NCBI GenBank assembly: GCA_963969495.1
Contig: OZ018326.1
Coordinates: 147,589,806-147,653,805, forward strand
Reading direction: 5' to 3'
DNA from: Ceratothoa steindachneri
Taxonomy: Eukaryota > Arthropoda > Malacostraca > Isopoda > Cymothoidae
Length of the DNA: 64,000 bases
In this document: positions 26,193 to 48,135 of the stretch, piece by piece
Layout: the number at the start of each line of letters is the position of its first letter
How positions within the stretch are numbered: position 1 is the first letter of the stretch
Program-made: the position numbers and the translations under genes
Notes under the pieces: model-generated
What the model saw: the letters and a program-made list of their open reading frames with translations, nothing else
Databases searched by the model: none
Told to the model about the DNA's origin: nothing

Positions 26193-27450
26193 TGTCGTGG
26201 TATAGCTCTATATATCATAAATACACCTATTATATTTGCTTTTACAGTGCGTAGGGGTTTCCTTTTAATAGGTTTGGGTAGAGCGAGGTCCAGTTACAAG
26301 TTCAGATTCTCGGAAGAGAGGGCTAGTCCAAAAGATGCTAATTTGAATCTTGGTATTGGCTGTTGGTCCAAATCTTACTTAGGTACAGGCTGTTGTTATA
26401 CGGCTATGATGAGCTGGAGGATTCAGAAAGCAAAGGAGTGGGCAAAAATAGACTTTAATAAATATTAATAATTAAAGTTAATATGTTACAACAATACACA
26501 GACATATAAGATAAATAGTTACACAAATGATAATGGGAAACGGGAGATGGCAATTATAATTTGGGGAAGCTAAAATATTCGTTATGATACCTTGTACACA
26601 AATGGAGGGGTTGGATAAGACGATGGTCGTTCTCGCTGGAGCGGTAAGAAGATGGTTGGGTCACTTCGACGGGGTCCAAGGTCAACTTGCCTCTAGTGAA
26701 ATATTCTTTGGAGATGATGGATGAAGGGGAGGGGAGCAGAATATTCGAGAAGGGAGGTTGGAAATTCTTCCAGTGTAAATTCCTTTAAAAAAAACGGAGG
26801 GTGAGTTTCTCCGAGATGTCAACGGTTTGTTTGGTCGGATATGCGTAATCAAGGGGGTATTACGCTAAGATGAATCTTCACTGAAGCCTTTTGGGTTAAG
26901 ACTTGGTTCTTGTTTGGAGATGACGTCGATGAGCTGAGTCAGACGCGTATTCTTACGGGGCTAAGTGTTCTTAACTAACTCTAGGGGTAGATATTTGTTT
27001 TATCCAAGAAGGGATCCTTGGTTTTGTCCCACAACGTTTCCTTGCCTTCGGCGTATAACAATCTGAATCGAGTAAGAGGGTCTGCACTCGTGAGCGTCTC
27101 TCGCACCAATCTGATCATTCCTCGTTATGCGGGTAGATATGGACACCAGAAGTGAGGGGGCGACTATCGCACATTGTTTGAGTCATGGCGAACGCGGCCC
27201 AAGTGGCGATTGTCTCAACCGCTCCCAGCTTGGCTGAAAGGGGAGGAGGGGAGACTTCTCGTCTTGTTCAAATACTCGGCTTGATAAGGGCTATATTCCA
27301 TGAACCCGCTCTTATACTTTCTCACGCTTTTGAGCTTCGAAAATTTTTTAAAGCTACACGAGTCACATCGCGTGGAGGCACTGCTTAAAAGCAACGTTAT
27401 TTCTCCACTCTGGTGCTTGTTTCCTCACAAACGCCTTTGGGGATTCGTCC
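26193..27450 (-). repeat. Possible LTR related to the Ty3-type element
   Basis: The plus strand begins TGTCGTGG, the same eight bases that open the other LTR copies. It is followed by a GC-rich block about as long as the 1.08-kb LTR and with a similar layout: an AT-rich middle, then a GC-rich half. Base-level similarity beyond the start is weak and no matching end or target duplication was found. It could be a diverged LTR subfamily or an unrelated GC-rich insertion. Orientation is by analogy. Confidence 0.3.
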
Positions 27451-28918
<1,468 letters not shown>

Positions 28919-29280
28919 AGAGAAAAAAAAATTTCCCCGTAAGGGGCGTGGCGATTTGCCTTCCTGTTTCCCGTGCAGAGAAGAGGCCCCAGCTTAGCCT
29001 CTTCTTCTTTCTGACAACCTGCTTTCTTATTTTCCCTACAATCTCTCATACAACCTTCTCTGGCCAGTCTCTAATTTCACAGGGTAAATGCCGTCCAACT
29101 TTCTTTCACTCAACCATCCTGGATCGAGGCTGAGTGGTTAGGAGACGTTGTCCCATCACCCCTTATATCCGGTGTGAGGCGATGAGTTTTAACTACCTTC
29201 TTCTTACTCCATCTTTCTAGAATCCCTTTTCTTTATTTCTGTAGCCTATTAATTTTACTCTGACCCAAGGTGGAGCCACC

Positions 29281-31400
29281 ATGTTGATGGGATGCCTGGA
29301 CAGTTGGCGGGAGATGTGGCCTCAAATGGTGGCAGCAGGCTTAGATGGCCTCTTATTCGCCACTTGCAGAACGGGCTACTCCAGGGGGGAATTATCGCTT
29401 GCGTCCCACACTCACAACTGGGTCCCCATGCCCACTGATGAAAATCTTGAAAAACCTAAATCTCTTATGGACTGATATCTCTGAGACAGGGACTAAGTCT
29501 TTGACTAACCTAGACCGTTTTAAGGATTTTGATTTGGATGCTCCTTCAGCTTCTGCTATTACTAATAGTCGAGCTACAGCATACAAGGCAAGGTGGTTAC
29601 TCCTCGCTCATCTGGTCTTGAGGCTGACAAACCTAAAACTTCACAATACACACATCTATGCAGAATATCGCTGCAGAACCTTCTGAATTAACCACTGAAA
29701 CTGAATGCATTCTCGTGCTTTCCGGAAAAAAAGAACAATACAGACAACCATGCTGAAACTATAAATAAAAATGACAATGTAGGCCTTGGGGAGGTTCACA
29801 AACGACAATCTAATACTGAGCAAGTGGTTCAGCCTACTACTAACCAAGAAACTAGAGACTTGAATGTTGTAATACTGGAACCTTAGGTACAACGTTCCAC
29901 TCATAGTCCAGGGATATCCACAGCTAGGAACCCTTGGATTCCAGTAGTAAGGCGTAGAAAGGGACGACAGAAATACTGACAAATACATCCTCATCCAGTT
30001 TCCTGGATTAAAGTTAGCTAGAGATGTAAATAACATTAAATTGGATCAAGCTATCCAGTTGAAAGTTGTCCAGACATTAAAAATTGTCAAGGCTACAAAA
30101 AGATCTCTACTGGTGGGGGCCCAAAATAGTTTGCAGGCCACCAAGGTCAGTTTATTAATCACTGTTACTGCACACTGCCAATATAAAACTGCTAAGTGTG
30201 TAATTCGCACCCTTGCACTACGGCAGTCATCAGAGGAGGAAATACATGAACATCTGAAGGACCAAGGTACAACAGATGTCCGTAGAGTACAACAGGGACG
30301 AGATGGACAATTAGTACCAACGGACACTTATATTCTTAACTTTAACACCCACTCCAATCCACCAATGCTTCATATCACTCTCTGGGTATTGGTTGAGGTG
30401 AACCAGTTAAAAAAACTGCCCGCAGCAGTGTTACAAATGTCAGTGCGTTGAAAAGGCAGCAAAACATTGTCGTAGTTAGGCAGACACATTTGCCCGATGT
30501 AGTGGTGGAGGTCATCGCAAGGATACATGCACAAGTAAGGTGTCTTGATTCCATTGTGAGGAACCTCAATACAATAATGATAGACAATGTCCAAAATACG
30601 AATGTGAGAAAGATTTCTTGGACCTACAGATAAGAGAGCGAATTCCTCGTTTTGTAGCTCTCGAAGGAATCTTAGCCCAATAACCTATATATGAGCCTTT
30701 ATACTCTGCTCCTGCCCAAAAGAGAAATATCGCAATTAAGAGTACATTTGCATTACCAAGGACCACATCTAGTCTTTCAACAACGTTAATCACTGCACAT
30801 ACTCTTTCCACATACACGCCCCCGAGATGGCATCAGCACTCTGATGCTATCATGGATGTTTATGTGGCGCTTGAAACAGGACCTATTACTCTTGTGAAAA
30901 CTAGGTGTTCTCCTCCAAAAGAACAGTCTACAAATAAAATGGATGCATTTCCTATTTTGAAGGAGCCTTAACAGAGAGAAAAGCTCTTAAAAGACCATCT
31001 TTGTTAGTCTAATGACCCTCACACTCAAACGCGATTGCCTTCACAATCACAAAAGACTACCTCTATTCCAATTAAAGAACAATATCAGCCCAAGACAGTC
31101 ACAGAAACAAGCTTGACCTGAACACAACAGTATGCAACTTCAAGACTGGAAACGCCAAAAACCCAGCCTACCGGGAATTCTGTGACTGCCCTCCAAGGGG
31201 AGACTCGTACTACGCAGAGTACAAAACAAAGGCCGTCTCCTTACTTCGCCTACAAAAACCACCACAACAAAAAATATAATGTTACACCTCGTTTAATAGA
31301 CGGTAATGTGCAAAAGATCCCTGTTATTGGCACTCAAGAGACTCAACTTCCTTCACACTCCCAGAAAGGTAAGTTCCCCTACCTACCACAATAATCTACA
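29281..31400 (+). pseudogene. LINE ORF1 (gag-like) remnant without ORF2
   Basis: Pieces in several plus-strand frames follow the layout of I/Jockey-type ORF1. A polar N-terminal part (29400-29600) includes LTNLDRFKDFDLDAPSASAI. An RNA-binding-like core (30041-30420) includes KATKRSLLVGAQNSLQATK and ALRQSSEEEIHEHLK. Then come CCHC zinc knuckles, decayed, with CYKCQC...KHCRS near 30430-30475, a second with CSGGGHRKDTC and a final CPKYECEKDF near 30595. A Pro/Thr/Gln-rich tail runs to about 31395. Frameshifts and stops are many. No endonuclease or RT follows; AT-rich DNA and a Penelope-like element do. Such proteins package the LINE RNA. Confidence 0.75.
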
Positions 31401-31739
31401 TGGCTCCCTGTATCGATATTCAACAGACATAGGTCTCTTTCGAGACTAATAATGTGTTGCTTCATCCAAATTACTATTATATTTTTATTTAGTAAGAGTT
31501 TTATGCATTTAATAAAAATTTATGATTTTAAATAGGAATTAAATTTTATTTTTAGGCCTCTTTACTGAAAACTTATGATCTCACTATAATAGATATCTTA
31601 TTTTTCTGTACCCTATATACCCCAAAAGACTAGCCACATAATTCTACTCGAGATTCACTCTTGACTTACCCTATGGTGTCTACGGTGGTAAAATACCTAA
31701 TATAATAATAACATATATGTATATATATATATATAATAT

Positions 31740-34330
31740 TGAGGATAAATCCCAGAGCCACTAGAAACAGATACAACATCATTTAATTTCTCACTACGTT
31801 TCGAAATCTACAAGTTTTCATCTTCAGGCTCCAATAAGTTTAATAAAATTAGTACATATGAAGAAAACATGAAAAGGCTAACAAGACATTGAATTATTTT
31901 AAAAGGTGACAAATTATAAAATATCCATAAAAGGTACTATAAGTTAAAATTTTAAATATGACTTGATAATAGTTAAATTTGCTTAAAAACTGACTCAGAA
32001 TATTAGTTAATAAATTTAAAGTTTATTTCAGGAATGAATTAAAAACTATAAGAGAAATTGACCTGGCAATAATCAATTTAAACTTTCTTTATAATTTGGT
32101 AAACACTGTACGAGTTAAAAACATTCAATATAAAAACGGTTAATTTTGAAACTTACTAAAGTGGATCCATCCTAAAGAGTGAAAGGTGGGTTTAACAAGG
32201 GTCTATTATTTATAGGTTACAGCGATGTTTGGCAGAGAATAACATCAACTAAACAAACAGTAGTTAAAAGAACAAACCAACTAACGAACTGTAGTTAAAA
32301 TTAATTAATTAATAAAGATATTGCACTTAAATCTTCATTGAGTGTAGGTTTGTAGTGTTTGATATATAAAGCTTCCAGGCTTCTTAGGCAATGTTGGTTT
32401 TTGTTAAATGCCAACTAATCCCCATATCAGCAGAGACACTAGCTCCAAGAGACCTGACAGTGCTGTCAAGGTAAAAGGCTCCAGTACAACTGGGACATTT
32501 AACTAAATAAACATTATCACTGCGGAACTCCAAAGAGATAGGATCTTTACTGTGAAAAACACTTTCTATCGATAATTTGTTTATAAAACCTATTTGCGGG
32601 TTGATTTGGGGAAAATATCTTTTAAAAATAAATAAGATTTTTCTTTTAAAAGTATCGTTTAAAAAACACATCTCTGAAATTAGTAAATATATGGGCATTT
32701 TATGAACTTCTATGCAGGTTTGAGCTGGGTCACTGAGATTAACGAGTAGCTTTTTGAAACTCTATCATATAGGTCAGAAGGAAATAGATTTTTTAGAAAA
32801 TATTTCCTAAGAAAAATAATTTCATTATGAATTAATTGGTAGGTGGATGTTAGCGCGGACCCTCTATGTATTAAAATTTACTGTCGCTATCTGTATCTAA
32901 AATCACAAAAACTTAAAGTAGTTTAAGCCTAGTTCTGTGAAAGTTCTTTTCGGTAAATGGTTGTTTGAATTTTTCGCTGGTCATTATCTCGGGTGACTAA
33001 AAGATCACTAAAGGGCATCTTATCATTTGACTCTACCTCCATAGTCAATATGATGTTGGGGTGTAAGGTGTTCAAAAAATTCAAGAAAAGTTGGCTATGT
33101 GCAGGATTATTGAAAATTGCAATAAAAGGAGGGTTTGTAATCTAAATTAGTAGAAACATTTTATCTTCGAGATGTGTCATAAAAAAGTGAGCTGCAAGTG
33201 GTTCCATTGGAGAACCTATTGCAACACCATCAATCTGCCAGTAAACTGTATTATTAAAGGTTAACCAAGATTCAGAAAGACTTAATTCCAGCGCCCTTTT
33301 TTAATTGGCTTCGTGAAAATCCCTGAAAAGTATTTTGGGATTGGAATACCTTATTTAATATTAAATTGATTGTATAGTTGAGAGGAATGTTAGTAAATAA
33401 AGATTCACCATCATAACTCACTATATATGCATCGTTAACTTTGCTAAGTAATTCTTCTTTAAACTTATAGGAGTTTTTTATGGAGAACTGATTTTTAGAT
33501 AAATGTGAAAGTAGTTTAACTAGGTATTTGGCCAGTTTGTATGATGGTAAAGAATAAGAAGCAGGTATGGGACTCAAATGAACTCCTCCTCTGTGTATTT
33601 TAGGTAGAAAATACATGGATGCAAAATAACTGGAATATACAAAAAATTCATTTTAGCTATTTTCATGAATAATTGATGCCTGCTTAAGTTGTTTTAAAAA
33701 AGGATTAACTTTATGTTCGAATCGTAGAAGAAAAGTTTGGGGGAAATCATTGGTAGGTTCAAATTTCATTCTGTCATTCAATACACTATGGGCTTTTTGT
33801 ACATACTCCTCACTATCAAGGATCATAACACCCTTCCTCTTATCAGGTTTAGTAACTATTATATCCTTATTGCCCAAAAGTATTCGTAATACCTTTTTGT
33901 CTTTAGGCTTAATTATGAATTTCTAAGTTATAGATGAATAAAATTCGCTGGAGAGAGAAGATAACTCCGAACAAAAGTTAGTAAAGTTTCCTTTTATTGG
34001 TAGATCCTTAACCTTGCTGCCATATTTTCAAGATGCAGCATGAATTTAGGTTGAGCTATTTCTTAAAAAGGGACTTTAAATTCAAGTCTTAAAGTAAGTA
34101 GAAATTTTTCAAAAATGCTTAAAGCAGTACGTAACAAGTTGATAACCACTTTTTCCGGATCCATAAAGGTTGGGAAGGACAATCCCAAATTTGAAAGCTT
34201 TTTTATGTTTCTTTGTATCCATACATTTTGGTGAGATATTTTGGTTTTACGCAAAAAATACCTTATGAGGAGAAAGTCTGAAAGGGAGAGATGTGTCTTC
34301 AAAATGGCAAATCCTCGGGATATATTATGT
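31740..34330 (-). mobile_element. Penelope-like element, broken
   Basis: Minus-strand order matches Penelope-like proteins. An N-terminal region lies at 34302-34063. DIIVTKPDKRKGVMILDSEEY lies at 33877-33653. The RT block YFLPKIHRGGVHLSPIP...VSYDGESLFTNIPLN lies at 33616-33272. QIDGVAIGSPMEPLAAHFF is near 33230-33190, and the later FLNTLHPNIILTMEVESNDKMPFSDLLV is near 33085-32990. The catalytic YxDD box is lost between these two. A GIY-YIG-type endonuclease segment (VYLVKCPSC, with the usual YLGST box altered to YLDST) is at about 32510-32400 and ends near 32345 with LEALYIKHYKPTLN. Frame breaks separate the parts. These elements use RT plus GIY-YIG nuclease to copy themselves. Confidence 0.88.
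31795..31827 (-). ncRNA. Hammerhead-ribozyme-like core at Penelope-like 3' end
   Basis: The minus strand reads CTGAAGA, then TGAAA-loop-TTTC able to pair as stem II, then GAAACG. CTGANGA and GAAA are the two invariant hammerhead core boxes, and Penelope-like elements are known to carry hammerheads in their terminal repeats. The cleavage-site strand was not identified, so activity is unproven. Confidence 0.5.
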
Positions 34331-34429
34331 TAATGAAGAGTACACTTTTTTGATTTAGAAGTTATTTCTAGATTAATAAGTTAATCTAAGGAATCTTTAT
34401 AGAAATACGAGTTATACACATTAACTCTC

Positions 34430-34594
<165 letters not shown>

Positions 34595-35569
34595 GAAAAA
34601 AAAGGTAATGCCACCCAGAGAGCTAAGCGGACATAAATATTAAAATCCTTCTTCGGAGAGAGCGAGAGAAAAGAACAAGAAATTGAGGTGCGTGAGAAAA
34701 GTAAGCGTTATACTAACAGGTGAGTAGCCAACTCGATCTGGTCGTCCCAAGGAAGCTGCAAAAGGCCATTAAGCAGCTATAATAAGAAAATGGCTCCAGT
34801 GAAATCAAAGAAGAGATCCATCTTACTGATTGTTTAAACAACTCGCTAGGCAAAACACCCAGTTAATAACCGAACTCAAAAGATCCGATTACCTGCAAGG
34901 TAATCGGAATTTCGGGAACAAGATAAAAGAAGTAATCAGCTCACCCTCGAGGGACTCTCAAATAGAAATCTCATTAATTTTTAAAGAAGAAGAAATTATT
35001 CCCAAGTAAGTTCCCTTTAATTACTTTCGAGATAAGCCCATATACCAAAACTCAGTTTGGTAACTCTGTGAAGTAGAAGAAGGTACAAAAAGAACTCGAG
35101 AGCTACAAAGAAGAGTACTTGAGCAAGAGAGCATAATCCCGCTTCCCAACGAATGCCTAGCCGTTCCTTGAGATAATCTAATCGCAGCAAGTGTTTATAA
35201 ACTGAGAAGTCTAAGGTCGTCTTTTAGAATTAATACTGGATCGATAAAATCATAAGAATAGATTGACATCTGTTACTACTGTGATCGTAACAATCGCCTC
35301 ATCACCCCTTCAAAGTTATAATGGGAAACCTGAATTTCCCGTTAATCGTGAAGTCTTGACCTTCTGGAAACTCGATGAAAAATCCAGTATAGCGACATCC
35401 GTCAACCCCTATTCCGATCAAGGACATGTAAATCCGAATGACTATATATATTTTTGGAGTTAATTAGGAATTTTAAAACTGTCACAAGCTAACTAAGGGA
35501 GAAATAGTATTCCATGAATTCCGTAATATTATAGTTAGATCAGTGAGAGTAAATGGTGGTTTAACTCTA
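34595..35569. other. Unassigned, less AT-rich stretch with a perfect hairpin
   Basis: TCCGATTACC (34884-34893) and its exact complement GGTAATCGGA (34899-34908) flank a 5-nt loop. Plus-strand readings are rich in Glu/Lys/Arg but broken, so an old gag-like remnant is possible. I cannot assign it. Confidence 0.4.
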
Positions 35570-36881
35570 TAGGGTCTATAAATAAGGTCAGTCGATTTTT
35601 AACTGTAAATAAAACAAGTTCTTTGCGATATATGCACTCAAGTTATTTTAAATTTATAAGTACATTTTATAGCATTAAGTGTAGAATATGACGTCGTTCA
35701 AATGTCCGCCGCAGCTTCGCTTGGTGGAACGTATTCGGGAGACACAATTTTCGATGACGCTGAAGCATAAATCTGGCTTAATTTACTGGATGGTGTTCGT
35801 TATTTTGACTTAGAGGAGATCAACTGTTTGCAGATTATTTGCATAGACCTGCGATTCAAGGTATCCTTAAAGAAAGTAGTCTAATGGGGTTAAATTGCAT
35901 GATCTCGGTGACCAGTTGACGTCGCCACCGTGCAAGATGAGCCTGCCCTGAAATCGCTGGTGCAGAATGTCTATTGTGGCGTGCGTATTGTGGCACGTAG
36001 CACCGTCCTGTTCGAACTACATGTCCTCAATATTTATATCAGGCATATAATCTAGTTAAGACTACAAGAAGTTGCTTATCATCGATCTGTCGGTCTCGTC
36101 GTTGACGGTTAATACAATCCCATCTTCGTTCTCTTAAAAATACGGACCGATGATTCCGTTAGACGAAAATCCGCACCAAGCATTGACTTTGTTAGGATGC
36201 AATTGGTGCTCGTGTATCTCATGTGGATTGTTTTCGTCCCAAATCCAACAATTTTGCTTGTTCACAATTCCATTCATCTAAAAATAGGCTTAGTCGCTGA
36301 AGATGATTTTTTGGGGGAAATTTGGGGCAACTTCCATCTGCTCTAGAACCCAATCACTGAACACACGACGTTGTCTATAGTCCTTAACCTTAAGTTCCTA
36401 AGTAAGTTTAATTTTGTACGCGTGCAGACCCAAGTCCTTACGCATAATTCCCAAAAATAAAGTCACAGAAAGGCCAAGTTTTTGTGAACGACGAAAAATT
36501 CACTGCCTCGGATTTTTCCGTACACTCTCATTTATGGCAGCGATGTTTTTAGCAAACCTTACGTTTCGGCAACGTACGGGTCTTGGCTGATTGTTCCTCA
36601 ACCCTTTTCCCTCTAATTTGCCCACCAAGCGACGATCAGTGGAATCGCCAGGACGATTGTGCCGAGGATAGAAATCACGTAATGCGCGAAACATTTGTCG
36701 AACGGAGCACTGAATTTGATAATAACATTTCATGATTTGCAAACGCTGTTTAACGCTATAACCTTCCATCGTGACTTACCAACTACTACTGATCAGTTCA
36801 CAGTGAGGTTGCCAGACTTCGCTTTATCAACATGGCCAGTATCGACTGACAAAGCTCGAGCGTCCTTGTTGAAAGACGCGT
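35570..36881 (-). mobile_element. Mariner-type DNA transposon, family 1, broken
   Basis: The minus strand starts at about 36881 with terminal sequence CGTCTTTCAACAAGGACGCTC beside TA and ends near 35570 with a matching inverted end (AGGGTCTATAAATAAGGTC on the plus strand). The transposase N terminus is intact for 89 codons (36769-36500): MEGYSVKQRLQIMKCYYQ...FYPRHNRPGDST, a helix-turn-helix DNA-binding domain. Downstream the catalytic region is traceable (FSD near 36295) but is broken by stops. Its length of about 1.3 kb is normal for mariner elements. The copy at 54964-56234 belongs to the same family. Such enzymes cut and paste at TA sites. Confidence 0.85.
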
Positions 36882-37368
36882 TATAACTGAGGGGCTTCCA
36901 GAAATTAGCTATCTGGCAATTGGTTTGATTACATGAAGCCTACTATCTTTTGATTAGAGCTCTCGTCAGGAGTAGGCCAATATTCAAATCGTGTAATCGA
37001 AGGCAATGTTAAACTGTGACAATTTCTTGTAAATATAAACTTTTGAGTTAATTAGTAAATTAAAATATATATATTTTGGTTAATTCTTGGTGTTTTACTG
37101 GATCCTAAGGTGCTGAACGGCTCATTCCTTAAAACTCATTAAACTCTGTGGTACTATCATAATTCAGTATTTAGACTCTTTTAGACGAATTAGGAGTCCA
37201 CTCAGCCAATTGAGGAATTTTTTTTCCCTACCAAGTGGTGTCAGATTAGTTTTCTAAATGTCATAATGTAAATAAATACTTTTACAAAAAGGTATTGTAT
37301 CGGAGTAAATAGTAAACGGCCACTGTCGAAGAATAATTCTCTGACAAAAGTGGGGAGAAAATTCCTCG

Positions 37369-37371
<3 letters not shown>

Positions 37372-37415
<44 letters not shown>
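37372..37415. repeat. (TA)n microsatellite
   Basis: About 44 bp of uninterrupted TA, directly 3' of the next transposase remnant. Confidence 0.97.
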
Positions 37416-37417
<2 letters not shown>

Positions 37418-37444
37418 GTCTGTGTCTAAACCTTGTGTTATTAA

Positions 37445-38320
37445 TTAATATATTTGCTTCGGGAGCAAGCACTCGCTACAAGCAAGATCTAAAGGCCGCG
37501 CATCTGTTGCACATGCTTTCCCACAGCGCTTAACGGGAGAATTTATCTTATCGACGTTGCTCTGTTGGAATTTCCATGACATTCGCTCGACATTCGTCCA
37601 CAGGCTGTAATCGAAGGGATTTAGGTGGCGTGAATGCAACAGCTAAATTTCCTTAATTTTCACACCCAACTCTTCTTGTACACTGTTGGCCCTTTGGGCC
37701 GGAGCACTGACCTGCTAAAAGATTTCTTTGCCTACTTCGTGTTCTGTCTCATCGATTGCAGGAATTTCCTAGCAATATTTCTTTGTAATCGGCTGCGCAC
37801 AATAATGACAAAATCTTCTTCCAGTTCGAATGCTCGAGTAGAAGCATAATCACGTAGGCAGTGAACTTGTTCGTGAACACTAAGCGGACTTTCGATACTT
37901 CCTAGCCGATGCTTAGGAAGCTTTGCACGCGTTCGTTCTGCTTGTTGATGACCAGATTCACTATGAAAGACTTTTCATCAAAATAATAAAATTCGATTAC
38001 CACTACAATTTAAGTTATTGCGAACGCGAATACATTGCTCTTGACGTTGTTGTTGCTTATGCTCGGTGATCAGAGGACTTTTTACCCACCTTAACTTAAT
38101 ACCGCCTCCTCCTTGGAGCACTGATCACTCTGGCGATCTATATGTATTTCTCCTTCGCGAGCGCTGTCATTTAGAGGCTTGGTGCAATTTCAAAGGCCTT
38201 TCTCACATGCAAGTGGTTTATCACTTAAGTTCTGCTTTAAATAACGTGATCTTTGAGATATTCTTGGTTCTTGAGTCTCTCCAAAAACTCATTGGACAGT
38301 CTTTCAGCTGAAGTTTATTT
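37445..38320 (-). pseudogene. Mariner-type transposase, family 2 (maT-like), broken
   Basis: The minus-strand C terminus (37639-37445) reads HLNPFDYSLWTNVERM, the block holding the third catalytic Asp of mariner-type transposases, followed by NVDKINSPVKRCGKA, the usual helical tail. Just upstream, VSAPAQRANSVQEEL matches the second catalytic block, with its QQD changed to QV. Around 38000-37940 the sequence ILLF..KVFHSES resembles the first block, with FSDEK damaged. The proline-leucine spacing resembles the maT (DD37D) group, which is inferred. The N-terminal DNA-binding domain and terminal repeats were not identified. It is unlike the other mariner copies here. Confidence 0.75.
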
Positions 38321-38469
38321 ACTTGTTAATGTCGGACTTGTTGTGGTCTGCGTGCATGAGAGCACAGATCTCCACTAGAATTTAAAATTTGTTTTTGATT
38401 TTTTCTCTCACACATGTTTCAGAAGATCTAAAAAAAGTTTGCAAAGCTGGCTATCTATTTTTTTAAAGA

Positions 38470-38830
38470 TATATTTTTTTTCAGGAAGCTTGATTTCGTA
38501 GGGTTAAATAATTAATCCCCCTGGATTCAATCCTTAGAATTTTAAACAAAATGTCAGCTCGCTATTAATGTAGTAAAAAGTTGTTTGTTGCCATTTTTGC
38601 GAATATTTCAGGAAAATATACCTAAACCTCTCAAATGATCAGAAATGCATTTGTAACAGAATATTTCCTAAACCCATTATCTCAAAGTTAAATCTATGTT
38701 GTTTCAGGAAGATTGAATCCATAGGATGGAATAAGCACACTGACTTTAATCATTAGAATTTTAGAAAAATTGTTGTCTTATTAAAAGTTGGATTTTTTCA
38801 AATATTCTGCAGGAATTCCTACTTGAATTA
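38470..38830. repeat. Two diverged tandem units of about 224 bp
   Basis: TTTCAGGAAGCTTGAT with TTAGAATTTTA (from 38479) recurs as TTTCAGGAAGATTGAA with TTAGAATTTTA (from 38703). The rest is poorly conserved. Confidence 0.4.
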
Positions 38831-39203
38831 AAAAGGGCAGCTAGCTCTTAAATAATACTGCTCTGTACCTTGTTATGAATCAAAAATATTATTTCTCTCT
38901 GACCTATTCTGGGTAGAAATGAATAGAGGAACTTCATCCAAAATCATACAGATTTCTTGACGTTTTTCAATAAGAGCTCTTCCTCCTATTTCACGTGATA
39001 ACCTCCACATATTACCTTATACAAATTCACTGCTGTATTCTCCATAACTTTTATTGTGTGCATTTTCAATTCCGAGATTTATTGTCTGATAGTAACTATA
39101 TGATGAATATGTAGTCTGGTAAAATGTAAAGTAGGATCAAGTAATCCTCAACGAAAGGGAGGAGGATTTATGTTAAAATTAGGCATTCTGTTACATATAT
39201 GAT
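38831..39203. other. AT-rich DNA without recognised genes
   Basis: Nothing recognised. Confidence 0.5.
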
Positions 39204-39590
39204 TATCGTGGAATGGCCGCACTCTATATTTATATATAAGTAGGTACTTTGGGGCTTGTGGCCGAAGTTGGTTGAAGACCGTTAGTGAAGGGGAAAATTG
39301 TTGCGAGTCCAGTGGCGATGGTATAATTTTAACTTTGCGGGCTCCTTTTAAACAAATATTTCAAAGTGCAAGTGGGCCAAAGATTTACAGGTATCTGGTA
39401 CGCGCTTGGGTTGCAAAAGAAAGAGAATGACGAAAATATATCTTTACTTACAACAAAATGATATTTATATTTAGAGAAAAATTGAGTTTAAAGGGAATAG
39501 TCGCGCAGACCGTGTAAAGGTTCCTCGAGAAATAGGTAGGTTAATTAAGGGATTAAAGAAGTCAGATTTAGTTTTAGTGCTTTAAACACG
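39204..39590 (-). repeat. LTR fragment of the Ty3-type family
   Basis: The plus strand begins TATCGTGGAATGGCCGCACT, a close match to the LTR starts at 10843 and 16029. It goes on with sequence matching 11055-11290 (GGGTTGCAA, then AAATATATCTTTACTTA). The GC-rich half of the LTR is not seen. A truncated solo LTR is the simplest reading. Confidence 0.65.
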
Positions 39591-39626
39591 GATATTAAAC
39601 AGGGATATTCACATAAATGTTATTTT

Positions 39627-39648
39627 GATCCTGCTTTCAAGCAGGATC
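39627..39648. other. Perfect 10-bp palindrome hairpin
   Basis: GATCCTGCTT and AAGCAGGATC are separated by 2 nt. There is no T-run beside it and no gene it would serve. Confidence 0.6.
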
Positions 39649-47440
<7,792 letters not shown>

Positions 47441-48135
47441 AAGCAATATTATTTTCTCTCTTATAAAAGAAATTTATGCAATATAATATAGGTGCATGAT
47501 ACTAGCGAAGCAAAAAACGCTGATGGCCACCTGGCATACTGCCGCCATCCGTGACATATAAATTTGCGGTTTCCACCATCGCTCAACTGCAACTGCCAGC
47601 CTTTTCATCAACCTCTAAAAATATCACCATACACGCAAGATGCTGACACCAAAGATCAGGTAACCTGAAGAATTAGAGCGGTAGACCATGTTAATAAATT
47701 CAAATATGTAGAATAGTGAGTAACTTTAATTGACCAATCGCTCCATTGGTTAACAAATTAACAACTTACATACTCTTATGCCTTATTAAGAAAACACTTC
47801 GTACAATATAATTTTCTAAGAATCAAGCAGTTGTCATGGGTCTTCGACACGAAAACAACCACCTTTTATCTACTACGTACTCAGCAAATGTTTCGGCGAT
47901 TCAAGTGCCTCAATATTTTTAATGTAGACAGAAGCACTGGCTCCGTCAGTGTGAGCTAGGATTTGAAGCAGAAACTTACTTGTCCCCTAAAACTAAATTT
48001 AGGGTGGTGTTTTCCTATCTACCAGCATACCTCATGGAAGCAATTATCTCATTATTCAAGTTGACAACAGAGCAAACGAGCTATAAGTCGTCTGCTTAAC
48101 AGCTATGGAAGCAACTCACTACGAACATCAACCTT

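Noticed and set aside
29118..29200. tRNA-Ser/Leu-like A box (GGCTGAGTGGTTAGG)
   Set aside because: A convincing B box at the right distance is missing and no cloverleaf forms; at most a degraded SINE head.
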